From Leptodontidium sp. MPI-SDFR-AT-0119 (Eukaryota > Ascomycota > Leotiomycetes > Helotiales > Leptodontidiaceae): a stretch of DNA of 64,000 nt. The position numbers and the translations under genes were made by a program. The notes below the pieces were generated by a model that did no database searches, was not told the DNA's origin, and saw only the letters and a program-made list of their open reading frames with translations. How positions within the stretch are numbered: position 1 is the first letter of the stretch; each line of letters starts with the position of its first letter. The stretch covers positions 5,332,001 to 5,396,000 of the forward strand of contig JAHLEZ010000001.1 of NCBI GenBank assembly GCA_020726505.1, given 5' to 3'. This document shows positions 1 to 9,818 of the stretch, one piece after another.

Positions 1-324
1 TGCACACCTTTGCCTGACTCGGGGGATTTGTCGACATAGGTCTTAATAGCGTTTGGGTCAGTGAGTGGAGATATGGTGAGTTGCTACATCTCATTAGTGG
101 GTGTAGCATAGAAAATTGAGGGTTTGAGGACGTACCGAGATGCTATAGAAGTTGTTTGCCTGGAAGAGGGACCCGGATATCTTCTTGCAACTAACGCAAT
201 GGCAGAGAAGTTTCATTAATGGAGGGCCAGAAATGGAGAACTTGACGGCGCCACAGAGACATGAGCCATCGGTTTGACCTGAGTTGCCGCTAGACAGTGA
301 CGTATTGGAGAGCTCTGAGGTCAT
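1..324 (-). CDS. GFA/CENP-V domain protein (glutathione-dependent formaldehyde-activating enzyme-like), 3' part outside window
   Basis: Two exons are visible on the minus strand: 324..136 and 83..1, with a 52-bp GT..AG intron at 84..135. The ATG at 324 opens a protein with the zinc-binding signature of the GFA family: a CLCGAV segment near residue 23 and a CHCVSC segment near residue 41, which supply Cys ligands. The second exon continues in frame with a family-like stretch (LTDPNAIKTYVDK). GFA proteins bind zinc; some act on S-hydroxymethylglutathione, but most fungal members have no known substrate. The C-terminal third lies beyond base 1. The splice is supported by frame continuity and family-like sequence on both sides. 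Confidence 0.85.
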
Positions 325-1124
325 AGTGATACTTTTATTGTGGATGATTGACGTGGCAGCGTCTTCAGGAGCGAGAGTCTCGTAAACCTTCGATTGCAGA
401 AAGCGCCTGCTAAGGCAGGTTTCTGAACCTTTATTGCTTTACATGAGATGGACTTGCTTTAGCTGAGCTGTTGATAAAGGCTGACATACCGGGCTGCGCC
501 TCGTTGGTCAATATCCGTTGAGATTCTGGAAGCTTCTCATCCCGCGATGTTCACTGCACGAGTCCAGCTCGCTTATTCTCCTCAGCTATCGGCAACACAG
601 TTAATATCTTTCCGTGTTTACACGTCAGCCTATTCGTTCATAGTGATTTTTGTGATTGGATGCGTTTATCCGTGAATCCGAATAATCAAGCAAGCGGTTT
701 CATTCCGATCCCGCTGCCGGAAAATGCTGCTGGACTGTTTACGTTAGCGAGGGGGTGAGATATTTGGTCCTTGATGCGGGGTACAGTACGATTCACCAGA
801 GCAAATCTACTTGCCGCAAGTCTACAGATCACTCAATAATAAAATAGTAATAGTAAATTTCATACACTACTTACAAATCGTTACCTAACACAATGCTCGT
901 TTCACCTATTCAATGAAGGTACATGATGATAGTAGAACGAAAACGATCATGGTGTTCATGTGGAGATCCCGTTAATGGGGTGGAACCGAATTGGGAATAG
1001 CGTGGTGGTGCTGTCAATGCCTTCACCGTCTCGCGCTTCTTCTGCCACTTTCACAATTTTTTTGGCATGATTTTTGACTTTAGCATCTCATCACGTCGAC
1101 ACCCATGTCCTGTTAGGAGTAGCT
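325..1124. other. Intergenic region between divergent GFA and F-box genes
   Basis: No convincing coding frame. An AT-rich patch lies at about 830-890. The region presumably carries promoters for both flanking genes, but I see no recognisable operator. Confidence 0.4.
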
Positions 1125-2624
1125 ATGCCGATACAGAGGCAGTCGCATCTTGGACGAACTCCGGGCGGGCAGCTCTGTCTCCAGAAACCGCAGCGAGCTC
1201 GTGCAGCTGAATCTGTTGAACCATACTATATCTCCGTCTTGCCAAACGAAGTTCTTTTCGAAATATTGAGTTACATACCTCCCAAAAGACACCGCTATGA
1301 ACTTGTCAAGGACGAAGAGAGATTTCCCTTAACGCTCGTTTGCAAGAAATGGCGACGTATTTACGAGCCAGTTTTATTTCGCACCATAATGACTCATTAC
1401 CCTACGACAATATTTCTTTCACGCATGCGAGGACTACTTGGTCTCTTGTACACTCGTCCCCATCTTCGAGGCTACCCACGGAAGATTTGCATATCGATAT
1501 ATCAGACCGTTGCTCATGCTGCTGTCTGTCGTATTCTTACTGCTATCATCAAATGCTGCACTGGGCTACGCGAGGTATCATTTTACTCAGTGCATACCCC
1601 GGATACATCTGAACTTTTGTCCACAATCTCGACACTCCCTCGATTGGAGCATTTGGGCTTAGGAAGTCCATCACTACAGCTATTTTTTAGGGACTTTACT
1701 TTACCCTCCTTAAAAAGCTTGCACCTGTCTCAGTACGGCCCAGGTAGAAATCCCGAAGATTCTTCTGTGTCGTGGCCAGGAGAACCGATTCCAATCACGA
1801 GAACCTGTCTTAAGCACCTCTTACCACCAAATAGGTATCGCACTGGAGATGTAACCAGGATGTTGTTGCGAGATCCAAGCTGTCTACCGAATGTTACGGA
1901 ACACATCCTCCGTTGGCCATCAGCTCTGACAGACCTTTCGATCTGGCTCTCACATTCTGCTGGCGGGAAATACTACACAATGGAAGCGATGCAGAGAATC
2001 CTCGACATTCACCGCTCCTCACTAAAGCGCGTCACCCTAGGAATGCTCCCAGGGTGCTATGTCGGTCGTACCGGATCACCCGACTTCTCTTCTTTTCCAT
2101 ATCTCGAAGAGTTGAGAATGTCAGCATACAGCCTCATCCGCTCAGAAACCGCCACTGATGCTGCGAGAAAACTATCTGCTCCAAATCTTCGCTGCGTGAC
2201 CCTTAGTTTCAGCGTCGAGGACCAACATTCTGAAAGCCGGAGTGATTTCGGGAAGGAGCAGGTTACGTGGATACAGGAATTCGCAAAATTGAAGAAAGAA
2301 AAGTACCCGGGAAGCAAGTTGGAGAAAATGGCAGTTTTCTTTGATCCGAATGAGAATCCTTATCATCTTCGTAGACTGCTACGAGGACCTCCGGAACAGG
2401 TTCCTGTGAGTGGAATTGCAGAGCCTCTCACTTGGCCGTGGGAATACTTGGAGGAAGCGAAGCAATGTGCTGCAGAGTTTGAATTAAGGGTTGAATTTAA
2501 GGCGGAGTGGACGAGGGAGGAATGGAATAGGATTGTTCGGGATGAGAAGGTTGAGATCCCTGATGTTTTGGAGGATTTGCAGCCTGGGCTTGATAGGTTG
2601 TTTTTTAATGAGAGGGCGGAGTAA
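1125..2624 (+). CDS. F-box protein, probable SCF ubiquitin-ligase substrate receptor
   Basis: Single-exon gene of 499 residues from the first ATG at 1125; the frame is open further upstream but without ATG. Residues ~35-90 form an F-box: LPNEVLFEILSYI, then LVCKKWRRIYEPVLFRTI, the usual Skp1-binding helices. The rest is leucine-rich with irregular repeats (LPRLEHLGLGSPSLQ, LPSLKSLHLSQYG, FPYLEELRMSAY), consistent with degenerate LRRs as a substrate platform. The C-terminus is charged. The role as SCF adaptor is inferred from family; the substrate cannot be guessed. It stands alone, with a 0.9-kb gene-free stretch downstream. Confidence 0.85.
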   Translation: MPIQRQSHLGRTPGGQLCLQKPQRARAAESVEPYYISVLPNEVLFEILSYIPPKRHRYELVKDEERFPLTLVCKKWRRIYEPVLFRTIMTHYPTTIFLSRMRGLLGLLYTRPHLRGYPRKICISIYQTVAHAAVCRILTAIIKCCTGLREVSFYSVHTPDTSELLSTISTLPRLEHLGLGSPSLQLFFRDFTLPSLKSLHLSQYGPGRNPEDSSVSWPGEPIPITRTCLKHLLPPNRYRTGDVTRMLLRDPSCLPNVTEHILRWPSALTDLSIWLSHSAGGKYYTMEAMQRILDIHRSSLKRVTLGMLPGCYVGRTGSPDFSSFPYLEELRMSAYSLIRSETATDAARKLSAPNLRCVTLSFSVEDQHSESRSDFGKEQVTWIQEFAKLKKEKYPGSKLEKMAVFFDPNENPYHLRRLLRGPPEQVPVSGIAEPLTWPWEYLEEAKQCAAEFELRVEFKAEWTREEWNRIVRDEKVEIPDVLEDLQPGLDRLFFNERAE

Positions 2625-3548
2625 CTTCAGAGAGAATAATAGCAGCTTTCTAGAGAAATAGGCGAGGAGAGAAGAGGAAGGGAATATAAAGTAAGATATA
2701 TGAGAAAAATGGTAAGAAGATAGGTAAAGACATAGGTAAGAAAAGATACGAAGGCAAGAGGGAAGCTGTCATTTATTTATAAAGTACGTAGCCTTAGGCA
2801 AAACGCGGAGGACAGTGTAAAACCTAAAGTAAGACTTAGAAAAAGGTCTTACGAATAAAGACAGGCAGACTAGGATAACTACCTGGGAATAAGCATATAG
2901 CAGGAATAGATTTAGGACCCTAGCTAGGAAAGGGGCCTTTTCGGGCACCTCGTTAAAAATTGATAATTTCTAGTGAGATGGGTGAGCAGACCTGAGTAGA
3001 CTTGAGCCGAAGCTGAGCCTGGCCTAAGCTGCCCTGAGCAAAGGCGGCGCGGGTCACGTTGGCCGGAGGGTTGGGAGATGTTGAGATTCGGTTAAGAAAC
3101 AGATATGTTAGCCTAACAACAGTGTAGCATAGTGGGCCTATATTAAGATACGACATTGAATCTTGAACATCAAAAGACTTTGCCAAGACACTATTTCGAG
3201 GGATATCAATGTTTTACATCCTCCTAAGGAGATCACGATGAGACCGCTTTAAATGGCCAGTTATCTTTGTATAGACCATCCTGAGAATGAATACTTATGA
3301 TGGCATATCAGTCTTATGAAGGGAGAGCCATGCCAGTATGCCCCAAAGCATGTAACCCCACGCTACTGCAGCTAGAAGGGCAGAATACAACAGCCTCGTC
3401 ACTCCATCAATTCTCTTATTCTTTTCCCTAGAGGAAGATAATGCAGACACAGGCACGCCAGTCGAAATTCAGGTCACTTCTAGTATCAACAGTCGGGGTA
3501 CTTTGGGAACACTCCTTGTATGCCATCTATAATTGATGGGGGGCATGG
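2625..3548. other. Gene-free, purine-rich stretch
   Basis: No supported coding frame. The plus strand from 2640 to 2760 is very rich in A and G with repeated 'gatagg/agataggtaa' words. This may be old repeat-derived sequence, but I find no termini or coding remnants that prove it. Confidence 0.35.
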
Positions 3549-5684
3549 ATGGCTGAAATCGCGGGGCCTCGTCTTGGGTGTGATCGGGGTCAGTGGGTTA
3601 TATTCGGCGTGCATTGAGGGTTTCGATATCGTGGTTTCGGGTAGGCATTTCAGCGATGATTATGAACAGCTTTGTGCCTTGGTAAATCCGTTTTTCCAAT
3701 CCTATGGCCTTGAGGTTCGAACTGTCTACAAACGCAAATGGACCAAGCGGCAAGGCAATCGCCGGCACGACTTGCCAACTATGAATTGCGATTTCAGCTA
3801 CCCGTCAATTCAACCGGACGTATTTTGGAGGAGCTGGCTGCCAGTAGTCGTTCTGACATAGATCAAGCCAACGACTCGGCCTCTGCTCCAGAGCACCTCA
3901 AAAGCAACCGTGTTTCGATATGTTGTCCTATGAATGGCGCTCATTAAAAACCTCGCTAATATTTACCAATACATAGTTCTCCCTGCAAAGAGCTAGGTTC
4001 GGTCTCTGGGGTGAGTCCGTTGGCCTGGTACCAAATCCAAGAGGACAGCGTCTTCATTACGATAGAAGCCTTGATCAACCAGATATCAAAGAGGGTGTGG
4101 AAAGAATCCTCCACAACATAAGAACACTTCTGGGGGAGTCTGGTCAGATTGATGGAAGATACAAATCAGACAACGACAATCTTCCAACCTTGGAGTTATC
4201 CGATTCTCGCGGCATCGCGCTATTCAAGTCCTCTTCCGATCAGTTCAAGAGTAGGATAAAAAGGCATCAGCAAGATACGACAACATGGAAGGTTACTCGG
4301 TGGGCATTGTGCGACGGAAGGAAGTTCGAGGACGTGATCAACTGACTGGAAAAATTCGTTGACGGCCTAGAAAGCATCACCAAGTCTCTTGGACTACTAG
4401 CAGACCAGCATGCTCGACTTCAGGCTAAGATCGAGACTATTCCAGATCTAAGAAGTCCCAAATTGCTTCGGGATGCTTCTTCGAGTCATCGTTCAACTCT
4501 TGACGATTCTGCAGATACTGCCAGCCGAAGCTTTATCCGAGGAATAGTTGAATCTGCTCTTGAACAGAAGTCAATAGGTCCAGGCTCGACAAATCCTGGG
4601 TCGGGTTCATTAAACACATTCTTCACTGCTTATTCGAGGAGATCTATATACAATGAGAGCCTCATAAGGGATGGTGTTTCTTTCCCGGACGAATGTACAC
4701 GATTCATTAAACCGAGCTCGGAAGTTAACCACAATGCAGAGACCAATTGCAATGACCTAGGCTTACAAAAGTTGGTCAACCAGCCCGGAAAAAGAGTATT
4801 GGGATGCCTCCACGAGGGTGTTAGACAATCAGGCAAACCACGACGGAATAATTGTGCCAAAAGCCGAGGTCATCGTCAATTGTGATCAGGTACCAAGATT
4901 AAGCTTGGAAAGTACTGGCTCCGGAGATCAAATCAAGGACATTCCTCAAAACCGGCGATTAGTTCGTGAACTTCTTGGGAAATCTCGCCCAACTGCTTTG
5001 AGCTTCGTAAGTGGAGATGCTAAGTACGGCGAGAAAGTTGCCTCGGTCAAGGAGGGAGACGAGAGCACTTGGCATAGCTGCAACGCAAACCTAGTACTAC
5101 AAGCTTACGGCAGCTCATCTGCTGCGAAGAGAATGTTTGTGGAGCTCCGAAGTATAAGACTGAGCAAAGTACCTTTCATCAGCGCGGTTCCCCTCGAAGA
5201 CGGCCTTGACAAAGTACTGGCCAGTATCGAAGGTCCGCCAGAGACTCCGTACGATGGAGGCGTCTTTTTCATTACGGTCAAATTGTCTGAACACTCTCAG
5301 CAAGCACCGTTGATGAGATTTCAGACGAAAATCTATCACCCAAACATCTCACCTCAGGGCCACATTTGTGCTGATTATGTTCAAAGGTGGAATCCTAAAG
5401 AATGTGCCGAGACGTCAACCGAGGATACCGTTGACTGGTGGTATCACAGAAAGCCGGGTGAGACAGTATGGTCTCTGGGTGCACTTCTGACTGCTCTGTG
5501 TGGATTCCTTGCGGCTCCAGAGGTTGATGGTCTTCTGGTACCGGAAATTGCGCAGAAGTACGTTGAAGATTATTGTCGCTCTGCCAAGGTTTATGCTCAA
5601 CTTTATGTGCTACCACGAAGGCCAGACAACAATGATCTTGTGTTTCTTGAAGACTCTGAACAGGTTGGTGGTGAGACAGCGTGA
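3549..5684 (+). pseudogene. Broken HeLo-domain / ubiquitin-conjugating-enzyme (UBC) fusion gene
   Basis: Seen: two frames near 3549-3570 together give a HeLo-type start. The ATG at 3549 reads MAEIAG, and after one extra G in a GGGG run (3563-3566) the other frame reads GLVLGVIGVSGLYSACIEG. A 295-bp GT..AG intron (3682..3976) joins YEQLCAL to the typical RARFGLWGESVGLVP segment, followed by KVTRWALCDGRKFEDVIN. An in-frame TGA sits at 4343-4345, after which the HeLo helix continues (LEKFVDGLESI). Near 4715-4785 the frame shifts (indel or unrecognised intron). The second half, open from 4761 to 5684, is an E2-fold domain with HPN at 5337-5345 and a catalytic-type Cys codon at 5367-5369 in GHICADYV. 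Known: HeLo domains execute fungal cell death and incompatibility; UBC domains carry ubiquitin. Inference: one fusion gene, now inactive unless the stop is a sequencing error. Confidence 0.7.
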
Positions 5685-5755
5685 TACGAGCCGATCTCCC
5701 TTTCCACCGAGCCTAAACTCAGCCTTTGATCCAATCTGGCTCCTCCGTGCGATAC

Positions 5756-5886
5756 TGTAGGAGGGACAACTAGGGAGAGGCAGAGAACCAGTAGTGCCTT
5801 TTATTATAAGGTATAATATAAGAGAGCTCTATTTATAGGAAGCCAGAGCCTTAGCGCCTTCGGCTAATCCACGCTATCCCCCCTCA
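5756..5886. mobile_element. Probable solo LTR
   Basis: A 131-bp segment begins TGTAGGAGGG and ends CCCCCTCA: TG..CA ends with an imperfect short inverted repeat. It is flanked by GATAC (5751-5755) and ATAC preceded by A (5887-5890), a likely 4-5 bp target duplication. The interior has a TATA-like ATAATATAAGAG and a GC-rich hairpin-like CCTTAGCGCCTTCGGC. These are LTR-retrotransposon properties. No internal retrotransposon genes occur in the window, so a solo LTR left by recombination is inferred. The unusual shortness is the main doubt. Confidence 0.5.
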
Positions 5887-5887
5887 A

Positions 5888-6136
5888 TACCCAAGATTTA
5901 GCGAGCTACATCCAGACTTCAAAGACCGTGTCTCGTCATGGGATTCCGACTTCAACGATGAAGTATTCCCCAGGGAAATACATGACAATGGGCTGTTCGT
6001 TCCAAGTACAAGCCATCAGCTTTTCCCGACACTCGGCGACAACAGTCAGGCCAGGCTGGCCAGTAAGTCTACTAGAATTGACGGGATCGCCCACCAGCAA
6101 GTCACTTGCAAAGACGGATTGAGAAAACTAGTCTAG
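5888..6136 (+). pseudogene. Coding-like open frame downstream of the solo LTR, no start codon
   Basis: An 82-codon open frame follows the LTR immediately and has protein-like composition (for example FKDRVSSWDSDFNDEVFP and EIHDNGLFVPSTSHQLF). It has no ATG near its start. It may be the C-terminal remainder of the upstream HeLo/UBC gene, cut off by the LTR insertion, or a fragment of another gene. I do not recognise a domain. Confidence 0.3.
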
Positions 6137-6445
6137 AAGACGGGGGGATAAGTTTGGATGAACGGCAGAGAATTCAATTAGTATATTTATTATCCGTGCT
6201 GAGTACAAGTCGCCTGACAGGTGGATGATATAGCTTGACTTGACTGGTGTATCCAGGGGCAGAGGGGGCTAGCTACTTGGTCGTACAATCAATGTTGATA
6301 TAGTACTAGAAAATTAAATCTGCAATTTTGCTTCGCTTGAAATTTTATTACTAGATAATTACATCTTCTTACAGTGTACATCCCTCTCCCAGCATTTATC
6401 GAGACCAAATGGCGATCACGATCTAGCAAAATCCTTGCATCAGCC

Positions 6446-7634
6446 TCAATAACCTTGTTCCGCAAATTCCACCTCCGAAGAATTCGGAGAATGCGTCTTA
6501 TGTTGCCCGCCTCTCCCATTTGCCCCGGGGTGTGTACGACTTCCAGCTGCTTTGGCTCTTGATATGGTATCTTCACTCTCACTTTCTATCCCGCCACGCT
6601 CCTCATTCTTCACAAACACCTCTGTCTTCATCACAACACAATTGTTACCCTCTTTGCCCGAGAACGGCGGGGCGTTCTGCCCACTCGCAGTGCAAGAGTA
6701 ATTTCTCGCTTCCTCATTGCCCTGCGTAGCTTGTATCCGATTGTTCAACGTTCCCAACGTAATATCCCCCCTCCCAGAATGCGAATACGGACTTTCATGC
6801 GAAGTATTCGCAGGGCCCGCGATGGACATCAAATCATTGAGGATAGCGAATTCGAGTCGCAACTTGATACTGTAGAGAGCACCTTTGAACGTGATTTGGA
6901 TTTCGTAGAGGTTCGCGTATTCGGTACAGAGAAGAGTGATGTCCATCAAGATGACGAGGATGTTAACGTAGATTAAGTGCAGCATGACTGTGCGGGTGCG
7001 TTTCCTTTGGAAGGATTCGCCAGGTTTGAGGATTTGGCGCGTGTAGTAGACGTAGAGGCCCGAGATTATGAATTCTTGGATACAGAAGGCTGTGACTTGG
7101 ATCTTTTCCATGAGGGAGTAGGGGTAGGAGAAAATGTCCGCTGCCGGTGAATTCGCCTATAGACTGTTAGTACCTAGGATTCGGAGACATGGGAATCTTG
7201 ATTGCACTTACCCCAAAAGTCATGACCGTCGTGGGAAAATGGAAGAGGAAGACGTCGGCGATAATCATATACAGAACCCATCTAACCTTCCTTTTGTCCC
7301 GAACCACAAGATGGAGCCGCGAATACAACACGAGAGATTGGCCAGTAACCATGGCATACCAGCCAATAGTGATGAAAGCGCAAGAAACATAATCATTTTT
7401 CCACACTTGGAAGAACTTCATCAGAAATGCTAGAGCGTAGACAAAGATTCCCCAGGAGGAGGTCAGTAAACTGTAGAAGTAGAGCCCATGGCGGCGTTTG
7501 AAAGTCATCCAGATCACGACGTTAAGATCGATGACATTGTACCATGCTATTGCCGTGAAAGCGCTGAGGGTCATCGCAACTGGTAGTGTCGTGTTCTCCA
7601 ACCCGCCCGTGATGCCATTGTTGTTTTGTGACAT
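6446..7634 (-). CDS. Rhodopsin-like seven-transmembrane fungal membrane protein (DUF7703 type)
   Basis: Two exons: 7634..7212 and 7156..6446, with a 55-bp intron (7157..7211; GTAAGT donor, TACTAAC branch site, TAG acceptor). The product has 377 residues. The first ~250 residues contain about seven hydrophobic segments (LSAFTAIAWYNVIDLNVVIW, FVYALAFLMKF, WVLYMIIADVFLFHF, FCIQEFIISGLYVYY, LHLIYVNILVILMDITLLC). The last ~120 are hydrophilic and Ser/Gly/Glu-rich, probably a cytosolic tail. The pattern matches the fungal 7TM family annotated as DUF7703; that name is from memory of the family style and no ligand or function is known. Confidence 0.75.
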
Positions 7635-8744
7635 CGTGGGGTTGTTGAACGATAGAGCGAAGTAGTAATCGACAATTTAGTCGGCAAACCCAGGAAGGCA
7701 CGAAAGTAAGATGCAGGAGTAATTGATCGACAATAGAGAAGATGGTGTCGTCACCTCAACCTACAGATATTGAGCATGGCCGCTCTGGGGAGTCCCTATT
7801 ACAAGTGCTCGAAGGCATTGACTATCGAATTGGTACGAGCTTCAGTCACTGACTCGAGGCAACGAGTTGATGAACGCCATACGTCAAACGGTTGTGAAGC
7901 TTGGAAATTATTGGGCGTTCTGTCCCGTCCCAGCTGATAGAACGCAATCCCACGTGGAACTACTTTCGTTCTTTAGGTTTTTACCTGCAGAACAACGGCT
8001 CGGTTCCATTCGACGGAAGGAGTGGCTTTTCATCCACATGGCAGCCATATTGTTTCAAGATAAGGGGGAGGTCCGAGCAGAGGATTATTCGATAGACCAC
8101 AGCTCTATCCTTAGGCGCTACGAGTTTGAGGCTTTTCGCAGGGCATCTGCTGGGTTGCAGGAAGTAACAAAATGCAAGGATAGTAAAGGGGAGACAAATT
8201 GCCTGGCGAGGAGAGAAATGCCCATTTTCTTGGCAGTTGGATGGGGATTTGCAAGGAGCCAAGTTTGTGAGCTGTTTGGCACCTGTCAACACGGCACGGC
8301 ACGGCACAGCTCAGCAGGCACACGGCATAAACCGAACCGACGCCAATAGAAGGGAACCCTTACAACAAATAGCTGATCCTCCTATTGACGCCACGAGGTC
8401 CAGATGCATGTCGCATGATTCGACAAGGGGATCAGCCACAAGGTTTGATGTGCCTTCTCGAATGTTGGAACGCGATATGCAATTCAATTCAACCCCGTAA
8501 ATGCGGGGTTTCTCCAGACCACTACCGAGGCTGGACGCGGGAACTTCTAGTTCGGGCAGTGATGGATTACATGCCTGAACATAATCCAAGCGACTACTGA
8601 TTTTCGTTTTAGATAAAACGAAGATTTGTGGCCATAATAGTATAAGTTTGAAGCAATTTGGGGTGGATATTATAAAGCTGAAAGTGATTGAATATTTAAG
8701 GCGGTTCACGAATTTTTACACGCCACCTGAGAAGTAATGCCTAG
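7635..8744. other. Intergenic, no supported gene
   Basis: Open frames of up to 160 codons exist (for example 7867-8349 plus) but lack domain-like sequence, and comparable frames occur on the other strand. A short 'cggca' repeat cluster lies at 8292-8310. Confidence 0.35.
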
Positions 8745-8746
8745 TA

Positions 8747-8893
8747 TCCCTCAGCTGCCACCAGAAACACACCTTGAGCAAGGCCCCAAACCCCCTGTGA
8801 TTTAAGCGAGGAACACCAAATGCAGGCGCTACAGCAACTGAGCTGCAGGGCACGTGCGCTGAAGTGTGTGTTTGTTTATGGCAGCTGAGGGGA
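8747..8893. mobile_element. Possible 147-bp TA-flanked inverted-repeat element (mariner-type MITE)
   Basis: The left end TCCCTCAGCTGCCA (8747-8760) is matched in inverted orientation by TGGCAGCTGAGGGGA at 8879-8893, with one extra base. Similarity extends weakly to ~26 bp (ACACAC on both sides). TA dinucleotides abut both ends (8745-8746 and 8894-8895), as expected for Tc1/mariner insertion. No transposase is encoded. A single copy with a 2-bp duplication is weak evidence. Confidence 0.4.
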
Positions 8894-9167
8894 TATTCAA
8901 ACGAATTTTGGGGTCTGAGTGGATTGCGCTAACAAAACCCGCTGTTAACCCTTAACCTTAAAAAAACAATCGCTAAAATATCCCATTCAATTCGAATAGC
9001 TTCTTAACCTTGGCGCGCGATGTCATTCGTACTTGGGCTTCGACGGAAATTTTTATTTTCTGCTTCTTTTAGTGTATCAATTGAATGTTAATGCGATTCT
9101 TATTGAAACGTGCTTAGGCCCGCTCAATGATCGTGGTGGGAAGACTATGTTTCAACTATGTCATGCT

Positions 9168-9634
9168 CAGGCTGGCCAATAAGTCAGTATCAGTGAGAGT
9201 TTAAGCTTAACTGACTGACTGACGACTAAAGTATCGACTGATGAACTTAACTGAGCTAACTTATCAGTACTTGTTAGTACTGATTGGCTTAAAACGTGAC
9301 CTTAAAATCACGTCTTTAAACATATATTTGTTTTTTGAGTATATGAAGTAGAAGAGGTACATGTCACGTGTATAAGTAAAGGTTAATATGAATTAGTGTT
9401 TAGGTATATTTTGAGAGTTATAAGTATTTAGTTTCTTTTTCTACATAAATTCATAGAATTTACCTCAAAACCCCTTTGAATTATCAACAAATCCGATTAT
9501 TTCTCAACTGACAGTCTAAATCAGTTGAAATTTTTGCAACTGACTTATTAGGTTTTCAAATTAACTGACTGATTACGATTTTTTGGCTCAACTGAAGAGC
9601 AAGACTTACCTAGACTGACTTACTGGCCAGCCTG
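9168..9634. mobile_element. hAT-like MITE with perfect 8-bp target-site duplication
   Basis: A 467-bp AT-rich element with terminal inverted repeats starting CAGGCTGGCCARTAAGTCAG on both ends: 20 of the first 21 bases agree, the R position differing. It is bounded by the identical octamer GTCATGCT at 9160-9167 and 9635-9642. An 8-bp duplication and CAGG-type ends are hallmarks of the hAT superfamily. Both subterminal regions are packed with ACTGACT/AACTGA words, typical hAT transposase-binding repeats. There is no coding capacity, so it is a non-autonomous MITE. The perfect duplication suggests a fairly recent insertion. Confidence 0.85.
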
Positions 9635-9642
9635 GTCATGCT

Positions 9643-9818
9643 CAAATACATCACCCCACCCCGTACTACGGAATTTCCTCTGCAAAGATACTGTCGAGAC
9701 TCCGCTATGGACGTTTGCCATTCGAGAGGCAGTGCTATCGCTTGGTGGGGCAGCGAGCATTATCAAAAGAGTCGAGATCCTGCAAGGAAGCGATTATACT
9801 AGAAATTTTACACGGTAA
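9643..9818 (+). pseudogene. Decayed coding frame directly downstream of the MITE
   Basis: One frame stays open from the MITE border to a stop at 9816-9818 and reads protein-like (DTVETPLWTFAIREAVLSLG, then AASIIKRVEILQGSDY). It loosely recalls the 'AIRHAVLALGAL' helix region of fungal-specific transcription-factor domains, but no zinc cluster or complete domain is present. The same frame reads through the empty site if the element is removed. I treat it as a relic. Confidence 0.25.

Noticed and set aside
3700..3950. Possible extra exon of the HeLo gene
   Set aside because: Including it breaks the HeLo domain between YEQLCAL and ARFGLWGE, while skipping it by GTAAAT..TAG joins the domain in frame.
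7867..8349. 160-codon plus-strand ORF
   Set aside because: No domain, no splice continuation, and comparable ORFs on the opposite strand.
8940..8975. TTAACCCTTAACCTTAA resembling telomeric repeat
   Set aside because: Only two imperfect units inside ordinary intergenic DNA; not TTAGGG-type and not an array.
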